Source of the DNA: Paraplanobispora siamensis
Lineage (GTDB): Bacteria; Actinomycetota; Actinomycetes; Streptosporangiales; Streptosporangiaceae
Direction of reading: 5' to 3'
Length of the DNA stretch: 61,536 bases
Assembly (NCBI RefSeq): GCF_016863175.1
Contig: NZ_BOOJ01000019.1
Span: 1 to 61,536 of the forward strand
Under the pieces are notes generated by a model. That model was not told the origin of the DNA. It searched no databases and worked only from the letters and a program-made list of their open reading frames with translations. A program made the translations under genes and the position numbers. This document shows, piece by piece, positions 50,541-58,743 of this stretch (position 1 is its first letter; each line of letters begins with the position of its first letter).

Positions 50541-50591
50541 TCTCACTCCTGTCACCTTCGTACCGCGGAGCCGATTCGCCCTGCGGTATGT

Positions 50592-50618
50592 CCCTTTTGT
50601 CCGAAAATAACAAAAGGG
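50592..50618. promoter_or_regulatory. Inverted repeat upstream of SH3-like gene 2
   Basis: CCCTTTTGT (50592-50600) and ACAAAAGGG (50610-50618) are perfect 9-bp arms around an AT-rich 9-base centre. It lies about 110 bases ahead of the gene at 50729, in an unusually AT-rich stretch that likely holds the promoter. It could be an operator. Confidence 0.5.
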
Positions 50619-50728
50619 CACGCATCTTAACTCTATGTGTTTGGTATATGACGCTCTGTGCCCGTTTTCGGTTCACGAATCCGGACATCAAGGCCGTAGT
50701 CACCGCATCGATAGAGAAGGAGTGACTA

Positions 50729-51052
50729 ATGATCTTTAAACGACTCGCTGGCGCTCTGATTGCCACCACCGTCGCCGGCGGCGGCATGGTCGTCTTCAGC
50801 GCCGTCACCGCAACCGCGGCCGAGGCCGCAGTCTGCGCCTACCGGGTACGCAACGTCCCGGCGGGCAACCAGCTCGCCGTCCGCGCCCAGCCCAGCAGGG
50901 TCGCCGACGTCATCGACGTCCTGCGCCCCGGCCAGATCACGATCGGCAGGTGCGCACTGCAGCGGCCGAACTGGCGAGCCGTCAACGGCGTCAACGGAGT
51001 CCAGGGCTTCTCGCACAAGCACTACCTCAAGAAGCTCTCGCGGCTGTCCTGA
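50729..51052 (+). CDS. Secreted small SH3-like protein 2 (107 aa)
   Basis: A signal peptide (1 to about 33, core LIATTVAGGGMVVFSAVTATAA) is followed by an SH3b-like domain: CAYRVRNVPAGNQLAVRAQPS, DVIDVLRPGQITIGRC, NWRAVNGVNGVQGFSHKHYL. Two Cys probably form a disulfide. It is paralogous to the gene at 51259 over its full length, including the signal peptide, and more distantly to 50124. GAAGGAG is 6 bases upstream of ATG 50729. No enzymatic domain is attached, which is unusual for SH3b modules. Confidence 0.8.
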   Translation: MIFKRLAGALIATTVAGGGMVVFSAVTATAAEAAVCAYRVRNVPAGNQLAVRAQPSRVADVIDVLRPGQITIGRCALQRPNWRAVNGVNGVQGFSHKHYLKKLSRLS

Positions 51053-51258
51053 CAGCCGGATCGACTCTCGGACGGCGATGACGCGGCGCTCACGAGGAGG
51101 GCCCCGATGTGTCGCGTTTGTCCGCATGTACACGGGCCTTGAAAAGACGCGTCCGACAACTTTCCCCTTGCGATAAACGGCTATTTGCGACATATGAGGC
51201 AATTGTCCGTTGCAAGGCGACGAGTTAGTCCGAAACGACTGCAAGGAAGTGACCGAAA

Positions 51259-51603
51259 ATGAAGTTCCAGCGCCTCGCGAGTACTCTCGCGGCAGCGACC
51301 ATCGCGGGTGGCGGTCTGATCGTCGTCAGCGCCATCACCGCGACTCCGGCCAGTGCGGAGACCGCCTGCTTCTACAAGGTGCGTAACGTCTCCGCCGGCA
51401 GCTACCTCAACGTTCGCCGAGGCCCTGGCATCAAGGCCAACGGCAAGCGTTACAGGGTCATCGACGTTCTCCTGCCCGGCCAGACCACTGTCGGCAAGTG
51501 CAGGCGCGCCACGGAGAACTGGCGTGCGGTGGTCGGCAACTCCGGCCTGCAGGGCTTCTCTCACAAGTACTACCTGAACAAGGGACAGAAGTTCCGGTAC
51601 TGA
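51259..51603 (+). CDS. Secreted small SH3-like protein 3 (114 aa)
   Basis: A signal peptide (1 to about 33, AAATIAGGGLIVVSAITATPASA) precedes the SH3b-like domain: CFYKVRNVSAGSYLNVRRGPG, VIDVLLPGQTTVGKC, NWRAVVGNSGLQGFSHKYYLN. NVRRGPG is a clear SH3b hallmark (NVRSGPS type). Two Cys are conserved with the paralogues. GCAAGGAAG precedes ATG 51259. The 200 bases between paralogues 2 and 3 are AT-richer, contain TTGCGA twice, and suggest an independent promoter for each gene. Confidence 0.82.
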   Translation: MKFQRLASTLAAATIAGGGLIVVSAITATPASAETACFYKVRNVSAGSYLNVRRGPGIKANGKRYRVIDVLLPGQTTVGKCRRATENWRAVVGNSGLQGFSHKYYLNKGQKFRY

Positions 51604-51628
51604 TCGGTGACTGTCGAACCTGCCATAT

Positions 51629-51665
51629 CCCGTGCCGTGGCGCCCGCAAGGGCCCACGGCACGGG
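51629..51665 (+). terminator. Terminator after SH3-like gene 3
   Basis: CCCGTGCCGTGG (51629-51640) pairs perfectly with 51654-51665. CTCTGTTTA follows, so a weak U-tract is present. Confidence 0.7.
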
Positions 51666-51675
51666 CTCTGTTTAC

Positions 51676-51764
51676 GGCGACGCTACGCGTCGCAGGCTCG
51701 GGGGCTCCTTGATCCGGCGGGGCTCCTTGATCCGGCTCCCGCTGTCGTCGCGTCCTCGCTCGTT
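51676..51764. repeat. Intergenic repeat, copy 1, with an 18-bp tandem duplication
   Basis: The copy begins GGCGACGCTACGCGTCG (stem CGACGC/GCGTCG) and contains GGGGCTCCTTGATCCGGC twice in perfect tandem (51701-51718 and 51719-51736). It ends with a CGTCGCGTCCTCGCT block. Related copies lie at 53915 and 61462. It fills the gap between SH3-like gene 3 and ku. Confidence 0.7.
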
Positions 51765-51888
51765 CCTCGCTCCGGGCGCTCCTCCGTCGGTTCACCGGCG
51801 CCCCCTCGCGGGGGCCGTGACGGCAGGAGAGGTCGTTGGGCGGTTCAGATGTCCCTTGCCCCATCGCGGGTCTCCGGCTCTCCCGGGT

Positions 51889-52710
51889 TCAGGCGGAGCG
51901 GCGGGTCTTGCGGGGTTTGCGCTCGGTCGTTCCGCGGTCCCGCTTCGCGGCGTCCACGCTGGCCCGCAGTACGGCCATCAGGTCCGCCGAGGGACCGCCC
52001 TCCGTCACCGGCGCCTGCGGGCGGACGACCTCGTGACCGTCCACCTTCGCCTGGATGACCTCCTGCAGCGCCTCGCGGTAGGCGTCGTGGTGGGCGGCCG
52101 GGTCGAAGTCCTCGCTCATGGTCTCGATCAGCGACGCGGCCATCTTCGACTCCTGCGCCCGGATCTCCACGCCCTCCTCCAGGAAGCCGAACTCGGCCTC
52201 GCGGACCTCGTCGGGCCAGAGCATGGTCTCCAGGACGAGCAGGCCCTCCCTGACCCGCAGCGCCGCCAGCGACTCGCGCTGCCGCAGCGCCACCTTCGCG
52301 ATCGCCACCCGTCCCGACCGCTGGAGCGCGTCGCGCAGCAGCACGTACGGCTTGACGCCCTCGTCGCCCGGCTCCAGGAAGTAGGACTTGTTGAACAGGA
52401 TCGGATCGATCTGGTCGGCGGGGCTGAACTGCAGCACCTCGATCCGGTGGGCGGTCGTCAGCGGGAGGTCGTCGAAGTCGTCCTGGCCGAGCACCACCAT
52501 CTCCCCGGTCGGCAGCTCGTACCCCTTGGCCACATGCGCGAAGGGCACCTCCTCACCGCAGACCTCGCAGACCCGGCGGAAGCGCACCCGGCCGCCGTCC
52601 TCCCGGTGGACCTGGTGGAAGGCGACGTTGCGCTGTTCGGTCGCGGTGTAGAGCCTGATCGGGATCGTGACGAGCCCGAACGACACCACGCCGTTCCAGA
52701 TGCTTCGCAT
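51889..52710 (-). CDS. ku: Non-homologous end-joining protein Ku
   Basis: The 273-aa protein matches bacterial Ku: MRSIWNGVVSFGLVTIPIRL at the start, the CEVCG pair, KGYELPTGEMVVLGQDDF, FNKSYFLEP and KVALRQRESLAALR. A C-terminal basic tail (KRDRGTTERKPRKTRRSA) is known in the family for DNA or LigD contact. Ku binds double-strand ends and recruits LigD. No ligD is in the window. The gene is divergent from the small acidic protein gene at 52917, and the 206-base gap between them holds their promoters; I see nothing else in it. Confidence 0.95.
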   Translation of the reverse strand: MRSIWNGVVSFGLVTIPIRLYTATEQRNVAFHQVHREDGGRVRFRRVCEVCGEEVPFAHVAKGYELPTGEMVVLGQDDFDDLPLTTAHRIEVLQFSPADQIDPILFNKSYFLEPGDEGVKPYVLLRDALQRSGRVAIAKVALRQRESLAALRVREGLLVLETMLWPDEVREAEFGFLEEGVEIRAQESKMAASLIETMSEDFDPAAHHDAYREALQEVIQAKVDGHEVVRPQAPVTEGGPSADLMAVLRASVDAAKRDRGTTERKPRKTRRSA

Positions 52711-52916
52711 GACGTCTCCCTACCTCGACCTGCTCCAGAGCTTCCTACTGATTTTCGCGCATGTGTTCGGAAATATCGCCAAATGGATGGAAACACTTAC
52801 CGGCGGGGCACATACCCGCCACGGGGAAACCGATGCCCCTGCCTTGTCGAACGGGTGGGGACCAGGGACGTACGCTGGATCACGCCCATTGCCGAAGAGG
52901 ACGGAAGGACAGGCCG

Positions 52917-53150
52917 ATGTCGGAGATGGATGTGAACGAGACCACCCTGGAGGAGATCGACGACGCCCTGTCCGGTGAGATCGGGACGGAGATCGACGTC
53001 GAGACCCCCGAGGCCGACGCGGCCGAGCAGCACCGCTCGATGCAGGAGGAACGCTCCGCCTGGCCCGACCGGATCCCGTTCGACGCCGACCCGGCCGACG
53101 CCGCCGACCAGACCCGCGAAGTGGGCATTGACGAGGACGACTATCGCTGA
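52917..53150 (+). CDS. Small acidic protein (77 aa)
   Basis: I recognise no named family, though similar short acidic proteins ending in a DEDDYR-type motif are common in actinobacteria. Asp and Glu make up about a third of the residues; there is no signal or membrane segment. A PFDADPADAADQTREVGIDEDDYR-like end is the conserved part. ATG 52917 has AAGGACAG with good spacing. It is upstream of the TetR gene with a 140-base gap. Confidence 0.7.
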   Translation: MSEMDVNETTLEEIDDALSGEIGTEIDVETPEADAAEQHRSMQEERSAWPDRIPFDADPADAADQTREVGIDEDDYR

Positions 53151-53292
53151 CCTGGTTACCCGCGCGTAGGATGACCCGAGACATGGAGTGCCCGACAGCA
53201 GGAGCACGCACAGCAGGCTCCGCCTGGGCGGCGCTTGGTGAGGCCGCCTCCGCCGCCGGACACTCATAGGAGCATCCCGCAAGGAGACCGCC

Positions 53293-53913
53293 GTGACCGC
53301 TACCCCGGACGCCAAGCCCCGGGGCACCCGGCTGCCCCGGATGGCCCGCCGCCGCCAGCTGCTCAACGCGGCGCAGGAAGTGTTCGTGGAGAACGGCTAC
53401 CACGCGGCCGCGATGGACGAGATCGCCGAGCGGGCCGGGGTCAGCAAGCCGGTTCTGTACCAGCACTTCCCCGGTAAGCAGGAGCTCTATCTGGCTCTGC
53501 TCGACCTGCACGTTGACGACATGATCACTCGCTGCCGCGACGCCCTCGCCTCCACGACGGACAACAAGCAGCGCGTCCAGGCCGCCATCGGAGCCTTCTT
53601 CGACTTCGTCTCGGGCCAGGGCGAGGCCTTCCGCCTCGTCTTCGAGTCCGACCTGCGCAACGTCGCCCAGGTCCGCCAGCGCATCGAGCGCAACCTCCGC
53701 GAGAGCGCCGAGATGATCAGCCAGGTCATCCAGGAGGACACCGGCTGCTCCAGCGACGAGGCCCGCCTCCTCGGCGTCGGCCTGGTCGGCATGGCCGAGG
53801 TCAGCGCCCGCTACTGGATCAGCAGCACCGGCTCCATCCCCAAGGACGCCGCCACCCAGCTCATGGCCCGCCTCGCCTGGCGAGGCATCTCCGGCTTCCC
53901 CCGTACGAGCTGA
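53293..53913 (+). CDS. TetR family transcriptional regulator
   Basis: The 206-aa protein has a TetR-type HTH (about 20-66: RRRQLLNAAQEVFVENGYHAAAMDEIAERAGVSKPVLYQHFPGKQ, read as helices 1-3) and a C-terminal ligand-binding domain (FFDFVSGQGEAFRLVFESDL). GTG 53293 has AAGGAG 6 bases upstream. It corresponds to Rv3208, next to the DUF3107 gene as here, and probably controls that unit or its own gene. The ligand is unknown. Confidence 0.92.
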   Translation: MTATPDAKPRGTRLPRMARRRQLLNAAQEVFVENGYHAAAMDEIAERAGVSKPVLYQHFPGKQELYLALLDLHVDDMITRCRDALASTTDNKQRVQAAIGAFFDFVSGQGEAFRLVFESDLRNVAQVRQRIERNLRESAEMISQVIQEDTGCSSDEARLLGVGLVGMAEVSARYWISSTGSIPKDAATQLMARLAWRGISGFPRTS

Positions 53914-53914
53914 T

Positions 53915-53965
53915 CGCGACGCTGCGCGCCGCTGGTTCGGAGGCGGCTTGATCCGGCTCCCCCTC
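53915..53965. repeat. Intergenic repeat, copy 2
   Basis: Starting at the base after the tetR stop codon region, CGCGACGCTGCGCGCCG keeps the hairpin of copies 1 and 3 with changes. It is followed by GGCTTGATCCGGCTCCC, also shared with copy 1. It is the most diverged of the three copies. Confidence 0.55.
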
Positions 53966-54059
53966 ACAGCTGCGCAGTGTTCGCTTGACGCGATCAACCG
54001 GCGCGTCGTGGCGGGGATGGGGTGACGATGGGACGGAGCCGTCGTCGAAAGGGAACATG

Positions 54060-54290
54060 ATGGAAGTCAAGATCGGCGTACGTTCCGTGCACCGTGAGCT
54101 CGTGGTGGAGACCGAGCTCACGGCCGAGCAGGTGGAGGAGGAGCTGGGCAAGTCCCTCTCCACCGACCGCGGCATCTTCACCCTGACCGACGTCAAGGGG
54201 CGCAAGGTCCTCGTTCCGATCTCCTCCCTGGGGTTCATCGAGATCGGCGAGGAGGAGGCCCGGCCGGTCGGCTTCGGCGGCACCCTCTAG
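54060..54290 (+). CDS. DUF3107 family protein
   Basis: The 76-aa protein (MEVKIGVRSVHRELVVETELTAEQ..., then VLVPISSLGFIEIGEEEARPVGFG) matches DUF3107, the family of mycobacterial TB9.4 (Rv3208A). It has an alpha/beta fold with an acidic C-terminus and is widely conserved in actinobacteria without a known function. ATG 54060 follows ATG 54057; AAAGGG is 6 bases from the second, so that one is preferred. The TetR-DUF3107-ferritin-like-DEAD-box order is conserved. Confidence 0.9.
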   Translation: MEVKIGVRSVHRELVVETELTAEQVEEELGKSLSTDRGIFTLTDVKGRKVLVPISSLGFIEIGEEEARPVGFGGTL

Positions 54291-54759
54291 GAACCCTCCG
54301 GAACTGCGGGGCCGCGGCGCAAGGCGTGCCCTCGCCGGAGGTCTCCGGAGGATCGGAGGCTTCCGGCAGGGGCGACGGCCCCGGCCGGCGGGGCCGCGGG
54401 CAGCCTGACGGGAGGCCGGTGACACGACCCGGCCGAGAGCCGTCCGGACGGCCCGGTGGGATCAGTCGCCCCGGCACTCTCCACGCCCGCCGAACCCGCA
54501 GCCACGCGGGCGCCGGGTGCGCTGGACGTCGTCCCGTCCCGGATCGGTGGCCGGGCAGTCCGCGCTCCCCCTGCGCAGCACTGCGCGCGAAACCCAGCGA
54601 TTCGGCCCACATCTCGTCAAGGAACTGCCGTAGCGGCGCGAGGCCCTCATGCTTGGCACGCTACCGCCGTTCGCACCCCTCACGCCGCCCGATCAGAAGA
54701 CAGAGCCTGTCCGCATCGGACATCGAAGCCGCCGGACGCCCCTTGAGGACTCGCCGGAG
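54291..54759. other. Intergenic region without a recognisable gene
   Basis: Between the convergent DUF3107 and ferritin-like genes. It is GC-rich with frequent GCCGG/CCGGC blocks and several short self-complementary stretches, but I find no coding sequence with a ribosome binding site and no clear terminator with a U-tract. Confidence 0.5.
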
Positions 54760-55404
54760 TCAGGGACCCGGGGTCAGGCCCAGGGCGTCCATCCGCCTGT
54801 TGTGGGCCTCCGTCAGCCGGGTGAACATCCGGGCGATGTCCTCACCGCTCACCAGCAGCGCCGCCAGCTCCGGGCGGGCCGCGGCCACCTGCTGCGCCTG
54901 GCTCAGCGCCTCCCCGACCATCCGCCTGGCCCACAGGGCCAGCCGTCCGGCCTGCCGGGGGTCCTCCTTGATCGCCGCGCCGACCCGCTCCACCGCGAAC
55001 TGCGAGCGCCCCTCGTCGGCCAGGACCTCCTCGACCAGCCGGCGCGTCTCGTCGTCCAGGTGGGCCGCCGCCTCACGGTAGAAGTCGAAGGCGATCCCCG
55101 TACCGACGTACGCCTTGACCAGGGCCTCCAGCCAGTCGGCCGGCGCGGTCTGCCCGTGCCAGCCGTCCAGCGGCCCGACGAACGGCTCCATCGCCTCCTC
55201 CGGGTCCACCCCGAGCGAGGCGAGACGCTCGCGGAGCAGACGGAAGTGCGCGTACTCGGCCGCCGCGAGCTCGCCGAGCGCGGCCCGGTCGGCGAGCGTC
55301 GGAGCGTGGCACGCGGCGTCCTCGGCGAGGCGCAGGAACGCGGTCAGCTCGGCGTAGGCGAGGACACCGAGCAGGTCGGCGACACCGGGAGAGGAATCAC
55401 TCAT
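54760..55404 (-). CDS. Ferritin-like fold protein (MiaE-like)
   Basis: The 214-aa protein is all-helical with a ferritin-like four-helix core. ELTAFLRLAEDA, ELAAAEYAHFRLLRERL and VEEVLADEGRSQFAVERV supply Glu/His residues in the E...ExxH arrangement of a di-iron site, resembling tRNA-(ms2io6A)-hydroxylase MiaE. It corresponds to Rv3210c by position. Whether it binds iron or modifies tRNA has not been shown for this group. The ATG 55404 start lacks a strong ribosome binding site. Confidence 0.85.
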   Translation of the reverse strand: MSDSSPGVADLLGVLAYAELTAFLRLAEDAACHAPTLADRAALGELAAAEYAHFRLLRERLASLGVDPEEAMEPFVGPLDGWHGQTAPADWLEALVKAYVGTGIAFDFYREAAAHLDDETRRLVEEVLADEGRSQFAVERVGAAIKEDPRQAGRLALWARRMVGEALSQAQQVAAARPELAALLVSGEDIARMFTRLTEAHNRRMDALGLTPGP

Positions 55405-55583
55405 GAGCGCAGCCTACGAGCCGGGACGCCCGGCGTCGCCACGCGGCGGGCGGATAATCACCGTGCGTCGGGCCTCCGGGAGGCGGAGCGGCGCGGTGGC
55501 CCGGAGACCTGCGGTTGAAAGACGGAGGCACTCGACGATTCAGAGGGAATGCCGAGCAATCAGTTCTCCGTTGTGGTATCGGG

Positions 55584-55782
55584 TACACTACTGTGTGAAA
55601 GTGCGACCGCACTGTGTTAATCCGGGGGTTCTCCTCCCGGACGCCCCCAAAAGTCGGCGTGACGCCGCAGCGGTCGCTGATGACATGAGAGGGCTGGCCC
55701 TTCCGCGAGGACCCGGCACGGGGAGACTTTTTCGCCCGCGGTCCCGGCAGGACTGCCTTCAACGGAGATTAGGCAGGCCAAG
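55584..55782 (+). promoter_or_regulatory. Promoter and long leader of the DEAD-box helicase gene
   Basis: TACACT at 55584-55589 is a good -10 element. The roughly 190-nt leader that follows contains a small hairpin (AGTGCG/CGCACT, 55600-55613), a G5/C5 hairpin near 55622-55646 and a run of five T (about 55728). Long structured leaders are usual for cold-shock-type DEAD-box helicase messages. The rest of the 55405-55583 gap holds no gene. Confidence 0.5.
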
Positions 55783-57684
55783 CTGACGACGTTCCGAGAC
55801 CTCGGAGTCACCCCGGAGATCGCCGATGCCCTCGAGACAGAGGGCATCATCACGCCGTTCCCCATCCAGGAAATGGCACTCCCCCTGGCCCTCAGCGGCC
55901 AGGACATCATCGGTCAGGCTCGCACCGGCACCGGCAAGACCTACGCCTTCGGCGTGGCGATGCTCCAGCGTGTCGGCAAGCCCAGGAAGAACCGCAAGAA
56001 GCCGCGCGGGCTGGTCGTCGTGCCGACCCGCGAGCTGGCCCTCCAGGTCACCGAAGACCTGGTGACCGCCGCCGGCAAGCTCGGCTCCCGCATCCTCACG
56101 GTGTACGGCGGGCGCGCCTACGAGCCCCAGATCGAGGCGCTCAAGCAGGGCGTCGACGTGATCGTCGGCACCCCCGGCCGCCTGCTCGACCTGGTCAAGC
56201 AGAAGCACCTCGACCTCAGCCAGATCGCCATGCTGGTCCTGGACGAGGCCGACCGCATGCTCGACCTGGGCTTCCTGCCCGACATCGAGCGCATCATCAA
56301 GCTCGTCCCGGCCGAGCGGCAGACCATGCTGTTCTCCGCGACGCTGCCGGGTGAGATCGTCGCCCTGTCCCGGCGTTACCTCAACCGCCCCACCCACGTG
56401 CGGGCCGAGAACAACGACGCCGAGGCCGAGGCGACCCCGCAGACCGCCCAGTTCGTCTGGCGCACGCACCGGATGGACAAGATCGAGATCATGGGCCGCC
56501 TCCTCCAGTGCGAGGGCCGCGGGCTCACGATGGTCTTCTGCGAGACCAAGCGCGCCTGCGACATGGTCGTCGAGCAGCTCAAGGAGCGCGGCTTCGCGGC
56601 CGCGGCCGTCCACGGCGACCTCGGCCAGGGCCAGCGCGAGCAGGCCCTGCGGGCCTTCCGCAACGGCAAGATCGACGTGCTCGTCGCGACCGACGTCGCG
56701 GCGCGCGGCATCGACGTCGACGACGTCACCCACGTCGTCAACTACGACTGCCCGCAGGACGAGAAGTCCTACGTGCACCGGATCGGCCGCACCGGCCGGG
56801 CGGGGCGGACCGGCGTAGCGGTGACCTTCGTGGAGTGGGAGGACCTCACCCGCTGGAAGGTCATCAACAACGCGCTCTCGCTCCCGTTCGCCGAGCCCGT
56901 CGAGACCTACTCGACCTCGCCGCACATCTACAGCGACCTGGGCATCCCCGAGGGCACCAAGGGCGTGCTGCCGCGCGCCAACCGGTCCCGCGCGGGCCTG
57001 GCCGCCGAAGAGGTCGAGGACCTCGGCGAGACCGGCCGCGTCCGCTCCCGCTCCCGCAAGGGCCGCGACGACGACCGTGAGGAGCGTCGCGAGCGTCCCG
57101 CCCGCACGCCCCGCGAGCGCCGCCGTACCCGCGGCGGACGCAGCGTCGAGGGCGTGGAGCAGGTGATCGCCGAGCCCCGTCCCGTCGAGGAGCCGGCGGG
57201 GGACATCCTCGCCGAGGAGCCCGCGAGCCGTCCCGCGGAGGAGCCGAAGGCCCGCCGCACCCGCGGCGGCCGCACCACCGGGGAGACCCCGGCGCCGGTC
57301 GCCTCCGAGGAGAACCAGAGCCCCGTCATCGAACTCCCCCCGGTGGAGGCGGACGTGACACCGCGCAACGAGGAGTCCGCGCCCCGGCGTGGTCGCACCC
57401 GCAAGGCGGGTCTCAACCCCGAGGTCACCCTCGGAACGACGCCGCCCGTGCAGGCCGAGGTCTCCGGCTGGGACGACGAGCCGGACTATGAGGCCCCCGC
57501 GCCCCGGCCCCAGCCCGAGAAGATCATCCCGCCGAGCCCGTTCGCGGTGATCTTCCAGTCACCGGATCTGGCCACCGACGACGACGAGATCGCCCCCTCG
57601 GCGGCCTCCGAGCGGGCCCAGAGCCGCCGCCGGTCCTCACCCAGAGGCCAGCAGCGCGGTCCGCGACGCGGAAACCAGGCCTAG
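55783..57684 (+). CDS. rhlE: DEAD-box RNA helicase (RhlE-type), probable CTG start
   Basis: The 633-aa protein carries the DEAD-box motifs: the Q-motif FRDLGV...FPIQ, ARTGTGKTYAFG (I), VPTRELALQV (Ia), TPGRLLD (Ib), VLDEADRMLDLGF (II), FSATL (III), VATDVAARGIDVDDV (V) and HRIGRTGRAGRTG (VI). The C-terminal 200 residues are Arg/Glu/Pro-rich and disordered, with RRTRGGR repeats. The first in-frame ATG (55873) lies inside the conserved Q-motif and no ATG, GTG or TTG precedes it before an in-frame stop at 55681. CTG 55783 (giving MTTFRDLGV, as in relatives) is the best start. It remodels RNA in ribosome assembly or decay. Confidence 0.9.
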   Translation: MTTFRDLGVTPEIADALETEGIITPFPIQEMALPLALSGQDIIGQARTGTGKTYAFGVAMLQRVGKPRKNRKKPRGLVVVPTRELALQVTEDLVTAAGKLGSRILTVYGGRAYEPQIEALKQGVDVIVGTPGRLLDLVKQKHLDLSQIAMLVLDEADRMLDLGFLPDIERIIKLVPAERQTMLFSATLPGEIVALSRRYLNRPTHVRAENNDAEAEATPQTAQFVWRTHRMDKIEIMGRLLQCEGRGLTMVFCETKRACDMVVEQLKERGFAAAAVHGDLGQGQREQALRAFRNGKIDVLVATDVAARGIDVDDVTHVVNYDCPQDEKSYVHRIGRTGRAGRTGVAVTFVEWEDLTRWKVINNALSLPFAEPVETYSTSPHIYSDLGIPEGTKGVLPRANRSRAGLAAEEVEDLGETGRVRSRSRKGRDDDREERRERPARTPRERRRTRGGRSVEGVEQVIAEPRPVEEPAGDILAEEPASRPAEEPKARRTRGGRTTGETPAPVASEENQSPVIELPPVEADVTPRNEESAPRRGRTRKAGLNPEVTLGTTPPVQAEVSGWDDEPDYEAPAPRPQPEKIIPPSPFAVIFQSPDLATDDDEIAPSAASERAQSRRRSSPRGQQRGPRRGNQA

Positions 57685-57696
57685 CCGGGTCTGTCT

Positions 57697-57740
57697 CGGC
57701 GGAAGGGGCGCACCCCGCGCGGGGTGCGCCCCTTCCGCCG
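57697..57740 (+). terminator. 20-bp perfect terminator stem after the DEAD-box gene
   Basis: 57697-57716 pairs perfectly with 57721-57740 across a GCGC tetraloop. It is the longest perfect stem in the window, 12 bases after the stop codon. Confidence 0.8.
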
Positions 57741-57846
57741 TTCCGGGGACCGGCCCCTCCCGGCGCCCCGTTGGAAAGCGGATGCCCCCTTTCCACTCTG
57801 TAAGTAACACCGAGTCATCGCGGTCCTGGCGGTATCGTGGTCTCAC

Positions 57847-58719
57847 GTGAGTACGCCGCGATTTTTGACCCTGCCACCTGGTGTTCGAGCCACCTCGATC
57901 GACACGGCGGTGGGCTCGTTCGCCGCGCTTGAGGCGATGCCCGTGAGCGGCATCCCCGAGCGCTGGCCCGCCCTCCTGGTCCCCGGTCTCACCGGCAGCA
58001 AGGAAGACTTCATCGCGGTTCTGCAGACGCTCGCCCAAGCCGGTCGCCGGGTCATCGCGGTCGACATGCGCGGCCAGTTCGAGACCAGCGGCCCCGACGA
58101 CCCCGGCGCCTACACCTGCGCGGCGCTCGGCAACGACATCGACGTGCTGGCGCACACCATCGGCGGCGACGAGCCCGTCCACCTGGTCGGCCACTCCTTC
58201 GGCGGGCTGGTCACCCGGGAGGCGGTGATCGACGGCCGTACCAAGTTCGCCTCCTACACGCTGATGAGCTCGGGCCCGGGCCCGATCGTCGGCCCTCGCG
58301 AGCGCGCGGGCCGGGTCATGCTCTCCGAGATCCCCGAGCGCGGCCTGGAGTACCTCTGGCACAACCGCATGGAGCCGGAGGCGCTGGCCGCCGGGGTGCC
58401 CGACGAGATCATGACGTTCCTGCGCAAGCGGCTGTTCTCCAACTCCCCGGTCGGCATGGCCACGATGACCCGGGAGGTGCTCTCCGCGCCCGACCGCTGC
58501 GACGAACTCATCCAGGTCGGGGTGGGCGTCCTGGTGCTGTACGGCGAGCACGACGACGGCTGGCCGCCGGCGATGCAGTCCGACATGGCCCACCGGCTGA
58601 ACGCCGAGTGCGTGGTCGTCCCGGGCGCGGTCCACTCCCCGGCCGTGGAGGCCCCGGAGACCACCGCCGCGGCCCTCACCCGGTTCTGGAACGCCGCCGA
58701 GGCCCGGCTGCTGAGCTGA
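57847..58719 (+). CDS. Alpha/beta hydrolase
   Basis: The 290-aa protein has the hydrolase motifs LVPGLTGSKEDF (oxyanion loop), VDMRGQFETSG, nucleophile GHSFGGLV (Ser about 119), acid in YGEHDDGWP and His in GAVHSPAVE. It is cytoplasmic with no signal. GTG 57847 has no ribosome binding site, but TATCGT lies 9-14 bases upstream, so the message may be leaderless. The substrate is unknown. Confidence 0.88.
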   Translation: MSTPRFLTLPPGVRATSIDTAVGSFAALEAMPVSGIPERWPALLVPGLTGSKEDFIAVLQTLAQAGRRVIAVDMRGQFETSGPDDPGAYTCAALGNDIDVLAHTIGGDEPVHLVGHSFGGLVTREAVIDGRTKFASYTLMSSGPGPIVGPRERAGRVMLSEIPERGLEYLWHNRMEPEALAAGVPDEIMTFLRKRLFSNSPVGMATMTREVLSAPDRCDELIQVGVGVLVLYGEHDDGWPPAMQSDMAHRLNAECVVVPGAVHSPAVEAPETTAAALTRFWNAAEARLLS

Positions 58720-58743
58720 GCCGGGCCGTACGGACCACCCTTC

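Noticed and set aside
54291-54759. Possible small genes between DUF3107 and the ferritin-like protein
   Set aside because: The frames lack ribosome binding sites and recognisable sequence and are explained by GC-rich noncoding DNA.
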